From NCBI RefSeq assembly GCF_000006565.2, contig NC_031479.1, positions 2,046,001-2,110,000 of the forward strand: a stretch of DNA of 64,000 nt. Direction: 5' to 3'. The notes beneath the pieces were generated by a model. That model ran no database searches. It was given only the letters and a program-made list of their open reading frames with translations, and was not told the DNA's origin. This document shows, in pieces, positions 1 to 11,900 of the stretch (position 1 is its first letter; every line of letters starts with the position of its first letter). Made by a program: the position numbers and the translations under genes. This DNA is from Toxoplasma gondii ME49. Lineage: Eukaryota; Apicomplexa; Conoidasida; Eucoccidiorida; Sarcocystidae.

Positions 1-1618
1 TTTCCGTTTCCCCGGTGCTCTTCCCAGGTGGTGGAGATTCTTCTTGGCTACCTTTCCACGCGCGACTGGCATGCTGCTCTGGTCAAGACCTTTCCCGCTC
101 GGAAAGGGAAACTGGACTCGAAACCCCTGTAGATGCACGCAACGTATTTCCGTGTCTGAACGATTTTTGTGTTCAAGGTGGGGAACCAAATATCGCGGCT
201 CTCCGAATGCCAAGTACTGTCGTTCGAACGCGGGGCTGGCTAAAAAGGGGCATCTCATGAAAGAACAGAAGCACCGTTTTTCCCTCGTGCGAAAAAAACT
301 GTAGTATTCCCCTGCCGCAGTTTGTATATATCCCGAATCACAGCAGCAGTGTATGCAGACGCTTTTCTTGCATACGGCATCTTTGTGTCATCGTATTTGT
401 GGCACTCGGCCGAACAACGGGACCGATTGGCTCTAGATGTAAATGGGCCTGCGCGAACAGAATGTGCCTCAGCCGATAGACAAGGGATGTGCTTGGTTCG
501 GAACTTCACCCGAACTTTAAGGAAAGTTCATTTAGTAGAAACGTTTCCCTGCCACACGAAGGCGACCAGAGTTAGCGCATGGGCCTAATCTCTCCTTTCT
601 TCGGCCTAAACCTTTATCGAAAGCACTCGTTGCTCTTTGGCACCAGGGGTCGCTCACACTTGAATCAAGCACGAGAGAGAAAATCGTTATGCTAGAACAC
701 CGAATTTCTCACTGACATTAAACGAATTCAATTACAAATGACAGTGGTTTCACACACTAACGGTGCGCGCATCGCCCAACAAGAAGTGAAATGGACACAT
801 GCCGCAAGACGTCCACGAAACGATCAAGTGCTTGTAGCAGAACAGCCTCGAAAAGGCCCCTACGGCTTTGCCCGAAGCATCAAAACTCGAGAACGTACAC
901 ACGAAAGAAGGGTCTTCTTGTCTAAAGACTGTAGGTCGCATCTCTATGAAGATAGAATACAACCGAAAATGTACTCAACTCTTTCACGTCTTAGCGGCCG
1001 ATTTCGGGACGGTAGCCGGTGCTGCAAAGTGACATACACAACGGGAACGTTGCTTTCAACGGACTCTCCACACATTGAGAGACTTGGAATCCTCAGGGTT
1101 TCGGAAGCAGTCTTTTCAAGCCCATGAGCCTGCAACAAGGATGGACAGAAAAAGTAACACAAGCCAGAAATCAAGAAAGAGGAAAGGACGGGTTGAAAAA
1201 ACAATTGGCCAGGCCGTAACCTGATACCCCAGGAGCTTTTCTCAGCTTCTCACTCCAGTCGAAATGCCACCAGTACCCCTCGAAGCGCTCGAGGACAAAG
1301 GAAACGCAGAGACGTCGCGGACACGATTATTCAAACCCTGTGAAATCGTGTGCCTGGATCGCCTTTTCGACTTAGTTGCCTTGATAGTCTAATGTGTTTC
1401 AGTAGTGAGGTACAAAACCTTGTAAAAACATTATTGAGCTAGGCAGCGTATGGCACGTCTTTGCGGAGACAGTGCCTCGGAAAGTTGCCAAAATCTTAAC
1501 TCGGATTTCTACCTCTTTGTACCCCCGCTTCCCATCCTCTGACGACGTATTCCAGAGAAACACACCAAGGCGGACACAGCGAAGTTGACCATCTCCTGTG
1601 TTTTGCCTCTACACGCAC
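1..1618. other. Flank downstream of SEC31, no gene recognised
   Basis: This stretch follows the stop codon of the minus-strand SEC31 gene. Open frames on both strands stay below about 130 codons, have no family signature and do not connect through good splice sites. The first few hundred bases toward 1618 probably carry the SEC31 3' untranslated region. The rest is intergenic as far as I can see. Confidence 0.5.
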
Positions 1619-4600
1619 TTACCAACCCTTGTTGCTGGTGCCCCATTCAGTAGAGGAAAGCTCCGCATGCACCTTCTGAGCTTGGATGTGTTGTTGCTGT
1701 TCCACCAGTTCGCACAGCTGCACCAAACGCTGACTAGCAGAGCTGCTCAGCTCTCCGGATCGCATCTACAGAACAGACACCCACACATCCGCACAGGGAG
1801 GTGAAGATAACAGGCATTTAAACCTTAACCCGGTACTTGCACATCCTTCCGATTCGAGGAAAAAAGTGGATAAAAACACGCCAACAGATGAGTGTTTCTG
1901 GTGAAGAAACTTCTTTCATCCTGCTTGTTGAGACAAATGTTTCGAGCTGCGATAGGTGCAGCGTGTTTCGGCGGGGAGTACACAATGCGTCTGGAGCATC
2001 TGCATAGGACAGACGTTGGGGAAACTCTCCCTCTCGAAATCTGCAAGTTTCTCTTAAAGAATCGTGAAATTCCTCTAACCTTGTTGAAGAGCTCCTCCAT
2101 TTTCTGGTTCAAATCGTTTGCGGCTGCGCCTGTCTGGAACTGCAGCAACTGAGAAATGACTCGTTGTACGTAAGCCTAAACAGCGAGAAGCAACGTGAAG
2201 CACACATGCAGAGCTGTACAAAATTCAAAAGAAGAAAGCAAGGTTTCTCGACTGCCGGAGATTCTTTGTCCTGTGCCGTGCGAACACCCCACACTACTAT
2301 CTGAGTTCTCTGCTCTGCTCCAGGCCCCGCTATCCATTTCGTCACTCCAGGTAATGCCTAAGCACGGTCTCTTCGGTGCCTCGGCTTGTCCGTGAGACGA
2401 CACACCGGTTTCGTTTTTACCTGTTTCTCTGGCGGCATTGGTGGCGACAGCGCGCCTGCACCATCGGGCTTCTCCGTCGCTTTATGAATATTAACATTCG
2501 CCGCGTAAGTGCTTTTTGTGGTTCTCGAGTTCTGCGAGTGAATCAAGAAAAGAAACACGCATCAAAACAGATATCGTCTCAGACAACCCCCAGCAGACAG
2601 TGGAAACCACGCGGTCCAATCAGAGAGACTTTCGTAATGTGCATCGTGCACATACGGTAGCAAAAAATGTCTAGACGTCTACTGTCTTTCTGGGATTTCG
2701 CTCTTCGACTCTCGTGAATCAGGAACACATAAACCCTCGGAGTATGAAATCTCTGTCCCACACTCTTCTCCCACTTTGTTCGTCCCTTGGTCATCAAAGA
2801 CAAGATGGAGTTCTCAGGTCATATATGCCCTTGAAAACCAAATTTAACTCCCTCATATTATTTTGCGTGGTTCTCCAGGCGGTGCTGACCTCTCAAGCAC
2901 TTCTCCTGCCTGTCCTCTAATCCCTCTTTGTCGCAGTCTCGCGTTTGCTCTACAACGACCTCCGGCTCGCTTTTTCAGTGCTTCTCTCGCATATCAACTT
3001 GGTGTCCTGCCCCGTCCCTCCCGTCTCCGCCTTCTCTTCACAATAAAAGTTCCTCCCCCCGCCTCTATCCAAGTCTCTGTAATGAGTTGGACTCCTCTTG
3101 AAGGCCTGTGTTTACCAGATCCAAGTTCTGTTGCGCTTGTCATGACCCTCATGTTAAGTGCATTTGGTACTGTCGCTTCAAGCGTTCTCTGTTTCCGTCC
3201 TCTTTTCAACCCGTCCTCACCAGCTGAGCAGACGTAGGAATGGGCCAGGGAACAGGCATCCCAGGCTTGATAGGCTGCGCGCCGACCGTGGGAGCCGAGT
3301 AGGCAGGGATTGGCTGTTCTTCAGCTTGCTGCTGCTGCAGAGTCGGCACACCGCCAGCGGATCCCATCGAAGGCGGCGGCAGCGGCAGCTGTTGTGTCCC
3401 AGTCAAACTGCCGAAGCCGCCCTGCGGGTTTCCAGATCCCTCGAACGGGCCAGGTGGCCCCTGAGGCACTCTGCCTTGCTGGAGGCCCGACGGCGGGAAC
3501 GTCCCGTGGCTCGCTTGCGGCAGCGTCATCTGCGGAGGCGGTGGAGACGGAGACGAGCCCGGGTGCACGTGCGAGAGGCCTCCAGCCGGAGGCGCCGGCC
3601 CTCCCAAAGGAGACACTCCATGGGACGGAGGCATTGGGCCCTGCGACGTGGGGCACGGCGGAGCCACACCGGCATTCGAAGGGTGGGCCGGCGGGTACGG
3701 GCCCTGGGGCGGCTGGCTCGCAGCCGGCGGCATCGGCCCTGCTGAGGGTTGAGAAGTGGTTGAAGGCGCTCCCTGATAGAAGGGCGAGGACACTGGTGGC
3801 GGCTTGGAAGCGAGGGGAGGACGGACAGCAGGCTGACCTGTCGCGCCAAACGCTGACGACGGAGGATGCACCGGGCCGCCTTCGGCCGCAGGCGGCGACA
3901 CTCCGCCGTAGCCTACGCAATTCAGCCACACACGAAAAAAACAAAGCCTTTACTCACGAAAGCATCTCGTGTACATCTACATGGCTGCACCAGGAAAACG
4001 GATTCGGTAACGGCCTAGTTGGAATTCGGAAAGAGAACTTAGAACCAAACCCCAAACCCATGTGGAAGTGCCATCATCCGTACGCGACCCCCCACTTGGC
4101 ACCTATCGACAAACCCATGCCTTCCAGGGGTCTTCACTCCCCAAAGTACCATTCATCTGATGGAAGGGAGCTGCTGGCGGGGAAGGACCCATTCCCACCG
4201 GGTTTGCTATACGGTGCTGGTCTGCTGAGGGCGGCTGCACTCCGGGATGGATCGGAGGCGGGGCCTGGGGTCCGGTGCCTGCGCCACAGACGAACATCGG
4301 AAAAAGATTCACTTCACCTAGAAAAGCTATCGATAAACGACATGCGAGGAGTCGGACCAACCTTCACGCACGGCGACAATCACTCGACTGGGATGCTCCT
4401 ACCTCTGGACCGTCGTAGTGCAGCCGCTGTTTACATGTTACTGGACCGAGCAGAGACCCTACAGTATATACCTCTACAGTGTTTCGGTCAAGTTCTGCGG
4501 AAAAATTAGTGGTGTCCCGCTTCCCATGAAATCTCGGCGAACAGTAGAGGAGGTTCGTGGTCAGTCTCGACTGCAGAGCTTCAGACGGTCATCAACAGTC

Positions 4601-7600
4601 TTAGACTTGATTTTCAAACTGGAAGCAAAATCTCGTGTACCTTTCGGCGGGAAGGAGGGGAATCGGTTGTCAACAGCCGACCCCACAGAGGCGACGGATC
4701 CTCTCTGTCCCTGCGCCACAGGAGAGAACAGGAATCAGAGACCGAAAAACTTTTCCAACCTAGACGCACACCCTCCTCCTTTTGTCAAGAGAAACAAGAC
4801 CTAGGCCCAACACGGGTCGAATTCTCCAGCGCCTCCCGCCTGTCCACTGCGAGTCAATACGGCAGTAGAAAAAAGACTGCTGCACTCACAAAGTGAATTC
4901 GAGCGAAAAAACCACCCAACGCCTTTGGTTGATAACACACATGGCACAGTGTGCGGCGTCGACCGACACCGCAGATGCATCGGCAACATTTAGCATCCTT
5001 CGGTATTTTTGTCTTGGGAGTCGCATGCAAACATCCGCGCATGGAATGTAGAGGAGATGTGATATCGAAGAGTGGTTCTAGCAAGCGCACAAAGAGAGGG
5101 TTTCTTGCCCTATCTAAATCCACGGACGTCTACCATGTGCGGAAGCAAGAGAGCCACAAAAATGCACTGCGCGTTGCCACGGGGACAGCTGAACAGAAAG
5201 GAGTACCGAAATGCGCTAGTTTTCTGTCACGAATGGACAGTCAAGTACTCAAAGTTCGAATCTCAGCGATCGTAGATTGAGAAGGGGTGACACCAATACT
5301 GACAAACCACCGGCAGCATCGTAGTAGGTTTCCCTCCCCGTCAAGACGCGTGACAACCGCAATCGAATTAGTATACAGATCGAGAGCATAACCGATCTCG
5401 TGTATCAAAGCAGATCGAGACCCCGGGCCGTCGACCCCACCGCGACAGCGCTGCTATGTCTCGGCGTCGGTTCCTGATTTCCCGCTGTGGAGACACGACC
5501 CAACCGGACCTCGATCTTCGAACCACTAACTGATTCCGCAAAATGTGGTCTGTGTCCTGTCAAAAGCCGTGGAACTCGCGGCGAATCGCCACACCTAGCC
5601 TCATGACTTCCATCCCGAGTTTATCCACAACACAGTTCGCTTAACAGTCCAACCACACCGAGGCCAAGGCGACTTACTCCCGTCATCGGGGGCTGTGCCT
5701 GGCGCTGACTCAGAGACGGATCGCCGTGGAGCCCGACCTGCGGCTCCGGAGCTGCAGCGCCGGAAGCTCGTGCCGGCTGCTTGAGGCCCGGGGCCCCTGG
5801 GGCGAGTTTGCCCTCGAAGGGCGAGGGGGGCGGGAAGAAGCCGAAACGCTGCATTTGTTCAGCCTGCGCGTGGAAGAGGCGGAAGGCGAGGGTCGCCGCA
5901 GCTGCGCGGACGTCCGACGCGCCTGCGGCGCCCGGGTGTCCCTTTAGCTCGCCTTGGACTCCACGGGCGCCTGCCGCCATCGCACCCACGCCACATGTGG
6001 AGACGAGGAGCCGCATCGCGGGGACGAATAGCGCCGGGTCGGACGACAGGTAGGAGGCGTACGTCACAGCGACTTCCTCGAACTCGACGCAGGGCTCCCC
6101 GTAGCGAAGGGCCGCCCTCAAAATGAGCATGCGTTTCATCGTGGCGAGTAAGTGGCGTCCGAGCCAGACACTCCGGCTGCGCGTCGGCTTCTCTGCATGC
6201 TCAAACGCCCCTGCTTTGCCACTCAGACAGCGCTGGAGATCCTGTCTCCAAATGCGGCAAGCACCGGAGAAGTCCCCCGCACAGAAGTAGCAGAAGAGCG
6301 CACCGAAGACGTCGGAGCCGTTGGCGCTAAGCCGGTCACCTAGCTGGCGGCACAGGCTCGCTAACTGCGTTCCGTCAGTTACGTAGCAGCACAGCAGGGC
6401 AAGGGCGTCGCGCCACGGCTCGGAGGAGTGGGGTGCGGAGACCGGGACCGCCGCAATCAGGGCCGGGAAGTCCTCCAGTATCACGTACCCCACGAGCTTC
6501 ATGAACGGATCGGCTATCTTCTCGATGTACGCGCGACACGCAGAGCGCCACAGAGAAGCCCCATTTGCGCCTGCCACGGCTGCGAAACTCGCTCGGCTTC
6601 CCTGAGTCGCGGAGGACCCTGCACCGGCCGCAGCCGCCGCCAGGAGAAGAGCGTCTGCTTCGCTCCCGTAGCTCTGAAGCAGCTCAATGGCTCCTTCCAG
6701 ACAACCGCACAATAGGCACGCGCGCACGAGAGAGCCCACCTCGGAGCCTGCAGGAAGGCAAACACGCATACGCGTTGGTCAGCGCCCGAAGAGAAGCAAG
6801 ACGCAAACGAAAAGGGGAGGGGTAGTCTCCCAAATACTGAAAAGCGCTCCCAGTGGAAAAGGACGCTCAAGAGGTCCGAACCGGGCGAGAAGACACTCAC
6901 CAAGCGCAAAATCTAAATGAACGAGAAACGCACTCGTCCGACACGCAGAAAAAATTGAGAACACTGAGAGGACATCACTGAACCAGAAGTCGGTGCACGC
7001 AGCATGAGCGAGACGAAAAAGAGAACGGTTCCCGCTTCAGCGCCCCTCGAGAGAGAAATTGATGGAATATGCAGGCATGAAGTTTATCAGTGAATTTATA
7101 GGAAACTTAGAACTTCGTAGGCCGAAAGCATTTGTTCCCGAGACCTATTGAGGCCTCGTTTTTCACACAGCAAGTTTCATTCCAGCGAAGCAGCGGACAC
7201 GACTCACTCCAGTCAACCGGGCCACTCTGGGAGGAGCCCAGGCGCGAGGTGCACAGCTTCTGGCCTGCCTTCTCAGACTCGACTTCCTCAGCGCTCTTGG
7301 CCCGCTCGGCCTCTCCACCTTGCTGAGAAGAGAGCCGCCCGTCTTCCTCTCCTTCTCGTCCCGCTGAGCTTTCTCGCCCTTCGCCTGCACACGGTCGCTT
7401 CTCGTTCTCAGGCCCCGAGCTGAGTTGAAGAAAGAACTCTGAAGAGAGACAAAGACACAACGCCGCACGCATGGCGGCCCGTCTCGCGACAATCTGGGAG
7501 TCAGAAATCCACAAGAGAACCCCGATCCGGGAAACGCAGACGTCCAGCGAAGGCGCGCGACCGAACTGATTCGCCTAACGCTCGACTCACACGTTTTCGT

Positions 7601-8926
7601 CTTCTTGAAAGGGCCGCGTTCGCCACACTGGGGACCGGGAACGCAGTCACCGCAAAAAAGCATGGCCTCCCCCCACAGAAGTAACGCTCAGCTGCGGATT
7701 AGGTTGACAAAATACACGACTGGCTTGTTGTTGGCGTGCGACCACGCGAAAGAAGGAAGAAGCAACAAGACAGTCCCCGCGAGCCATAAAGCGAGATTCA
7801 CGCAGGAGCCTCTCCAACCAAAGCACAACGGGACCGGTGCGTAGGCCGAGATACAAAACCTGCACTCGAACGCAAACGAACAAATCGGGGTGGGGCCGTC
7901 GTTAAACGACTCTGTCGAGTCCAAGTGTTAGGTGCACGCGTCGCCCCGTGACCTTTTCTTTTCTTCGTCTGAAACGGTTCCGTTCACAACATCGGCCACC
8001 GCAGACCGCTCGACATAGAGTGTGAGCTTCGAATCTACACTTCTGGATATCCAGCGAACCAGAGGTTGACACAATACACACCCACACGAGCGTCGTTCTT
8101 CCCAGCGACGATGCTCTTTTCAAAAACACAGGGGACTTCCTGTCTGCCTTTGCGGCCGCTAGGCGACCAGTCTCCATTCAGGTACCGCCACCTGAAAAAC
8201 TTTGTCGAATATCTTTACAGCTCTTGTGCGGGTATTTCCCCTTTTGTTCTTACTCTCTGGGTCGACTTCCTCCTGGCGGAAGGCCTGCTGCGGCTCGACT
8301 CCATTGACTTGTGGCGCGCCGTAGAAACCGTTGCCCTGAGCCACGCTCCCAACGTTCGCGCCCACGGCAGGGAGAGCCGCCTGCATGCCCCCAGGGCCCA
8401 CTTGGTTGCCGCCGTAGATAGGGGATCCACTTGACAGAGGCTGCTGCTGTGGATACGCCGAAGGCCTTAAATACGAGCCTGGCGGGGCGACACCGGGATG
8501 TCCGTAGGTCGGAGCAGCAGCAGGAGACATCGGACCCGGCTGAGGGTAGGCGGCCACGCTGCTCTGCATCTGCTGGCTTTCCGTTTCTTTCTTCTTCAAG
8601 GGCAAAGGGCGCCCCAGAAAGGCCTCGACACGCTTGACTACTTCGCTCTCAGGCAGTGTGAAGGCCTCCACGAGGGCAGACGAGCGCGGCTGCAGGGAGA
8701 ACAGCAGAATCCGAAGGACAGCTGAAATGCTACCCAGAGGAAGCGCCACACACCTTCACCGCTCACGCACTCATCCAAGTGCCGTGCAAGCAGTCAGCGA
8801 CTTCGAACGAAAATGCGGGCGACAGACACCGAGGGGGTAACGCGAAACAAACGCGGAAGACTCGAGGCGATGAAATCGAAAAGAGATGAGAGAGGAAACG
8901 AAGCAGACTGGACCAACGCAGGGTAC

Positions 8927-8963
<37 letters not shown>

Positions 8964-11900
8964 CAGAGAGAAGTTAGACCGAGAAGATACGAGTGACCTC
9001 AACACCATAGAACAACTCGAGAAAAAGGAATGGTCACAGGAAGGGATACGCGCGGCCATCTCATATGTGCCTGCGCGAAGACTCTTTCGTCTCCTCTGGA
9101 GTTCACGGATCGCGACTTTGAGAAAGCCTCCACGACGCAACGGAACACTCGACACCCAATTCCTCACGGCCTGATCCGACATCGCACCGTGTTGCCACCC
9201 AGGCTGTACCTGTTGGAAGAGCCTCATGAGGAGATTCCACACTTTCTCCGGCATCTTCTGCTCTGTCTCCGCGACGTCAGACTTGTCCCTCAGTCTCCGT
9301 AGCTCCTCTTCACACGCCTGGTGCCAGTCTCCGCGCTGCAGATGATCGTCGAGTTTGAGAGCCTCTTGCTGGAGTTCTTTCTCTTCTTCTCTCCACTCTC
9401 CATGCTGTCCAAGGAGTTCGCGTTCTTCTTCTCTCAAAGACGCCTCCGCTTCAGCAGACCCCGTCGCAGACGCCACGACAGGAGGCGGCACACCCAAGGC
9501 CGCGCAAACCACCGAAGTGCTGTCGGGTCCGAAGAAGGCGATGTCCTCCCCGAATCCTACATGAACTCCTCGAGGGCGCTGAGAACGGAAGAAGCAGGAG
9601 AGCACAGGCCTCACACAAGCGCCATAATCTTACATTTTCCGTCAATAAAGAAAGTTAAAAAAACGTTTAGACTCGCCATTAAGCCTTCGATCGGGGAAAA
9701 TAAATATGCTTTTAATGGAAACACTTTCGGAAAATTGAGCATAATAATCTCAATATTTTCTGCTACGCACACCTGACCCCGAATTCAGGTAGGATCAGGC
9801 ATCACTACACCAAGATGTCGCTGTCTTCACACCTGCACAGCTTCTCACAGCAACCTCCCTGACGAGGCGCAGGGGACGAAGAGAAGCAAGACACCGAGGA
9901 CACAGGCGACAAGTCTGTCGGAATTCAGCACGCAAAGAGACAGCAATGCACCCGCGATGAGTCCACCTTGGATCACTGTATATTCGCGGCTCCATGTCAA
10001 ACATGCGATTTTGGGGTCTTCCCTGAACTCTGAAAGAAAAGGCTCGTCGTGCCCCTGCCGTAAGTACATGCTGTACAGTCCCAGCAGTTGCGGTGAAACA
10101 ACATAAGAATCCGGAACTTGAACGGCCTCACGGTCCCATCTCAAGCTTGCACACAGAGTAAAACAGGATGCGTGAGGACTTCCGGTCCCCGCTAAGAAAC
10201 GGAGAGACCCCTAGTCGGCAGCTGCTGCCCTGAACGTTCTTTCCTCCCGTTTCCCTGCTTTTCGCACCTACCCTGAACCACGAAGGGATGTATTTGTCGT
10301 GCGCAGGTCCCATCATCCATCCGCCCTCGGCCGCGCCTCCCGCAAGGCCCTGCTGCTGCTGGCCGGGCAACCCAGAATCCCCAGTTGAGACGCCTCCACT
10401 GCCTAGGCCTTTGATGCACACGCGGATTGGGGCCGCAGCGGCAAACACGCCGGGCGTCGACGACGGAGCCCACTGCAGCTGCACATACGGCTCCTGAGTC
10501 TGTTGCTGCATGTAAACGCTGAAGCCGCTACTAGGGTGGCTCTGCCCGCCTTGCGTGTGAAAGGCGTCTTCCTCCAGCCACCAACACACAATGCGATTGT
10601 CGCGGCCGCTGGTTAGCTGAAGAGAAAGGAGACAGACCGCATTTGCAGCAGCGCGAGCCTTTCCAGAAAGGACCTTACTAAATTTACAGCAGTTTCAACG
10701 ACAGAAAACTAGGGTCCTTCCATTCATGTAAGAGTCCCGTAAGATGCATCACACGAGCTGAAACTCGCTGTCCGTCAGTACCGTGATGTAGAATAGAGTT
10801 TTCTTTCGACCGCAGAGAAGGCACTGTCAGGCGCACGGAGAGGCAGCGCTGGGAAGGAAGAAACGGCAAAGAGAAAACTGCGGTGGAACAAACGGCCACA
10901 CAAGAAACATGCACTCGTGACATTGGAATCGTTTGCCGTGCTCTCATTGATGAAGTTCACGATATACGCCACCCGGTGTGCAACGCCATTCAGATAACAA
11001 CTGAAGCTAGCCTCCCTTGTTCTGGATCGCGGATCATCTGAGAAAAAAGTGTGAGATGCGCCGAAGGGAGTGACGACGGCGAGGCCCGTGGAAGAGAGGT
11101 GAACTAGGCCCACGGACGCGGCCCGGAAGGACAGGAAAGGGAGAGACAGAAACAAACGCGATCACCGAACATCTGAAGAAACTGAACACGAAGCCTTTCT
11201 TCTGAGAACTTAAAGGGAAAGACGACAACCAAACCATCGTACCTGTACACGCACATGTATACACATACGTCTACGTAAATATGTACATGCACATGCATGT
11301 ATACGTGTGTAAATGCGTATATGGATATGGAGTATCCCGCCGCCAGCGAGGGTTACTGCGCACATCGAGACGTCTAACTCGCTGATAGCGCAAGTGACAA
11401 GACAGAACAGAGGCTCCACTCTCTCTGGCCCTACACCCGCGCCCCCATCCGTTCCCTCACCAGCATGCGACTATCCATCGGGTTCAGAGCGGCGTTGACG
11501 ATCCCCCGCGTGTGTCCATACACGCCGTCGGAGGCTGTCTCACGCAAAGGGTAAGAAGAGTTCCTCAAATCCCACAGCTGGAGAACGGGGTGCCTGTCGT
11601 CGTCGTACGCGAGCAGAAGTTGCGTCGCCTGATTCGGCAGCCAAACGACCGAGCTGGGGCGGCTTTGACGATGTGTGGGGTCGCAAAAGCTGCGGCGAAA
11701 AGACCAGGCACAAAAACACAGAGAACGCTAAGATGGAAGACAGCACCGACCAAAAAGAGAGAACCGACAGCAACAAGCGGCACTCGCTTGTGAAAACTCT
11801 CACAATTTAACGCAGACGAATACGCCTGAGAGAGTCCGGTACGTTCCGATCAGCGACTATTCAAGTTCCTTCTCTTTTCGACATGCCTGCGAAAGATGGC

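Noticed and set aside
3310..4509. A 399-codon plus-strand open frame.
   Set aside because: It lies opposite the Pro/Gly-rich SEC31 exons, whose codon use keeps the other strand open. It has no family feature.
9845..10144. A 99-codon minus-strand frame inside SEC31 that looked like another exon (VVSPQLLGLYSMYLRQG).
   Set aside because: The flanking exons 10616-10272 and 9578-9210 join in phase and give the conserved SEC31 sequence without it, and it has no good splice sites.
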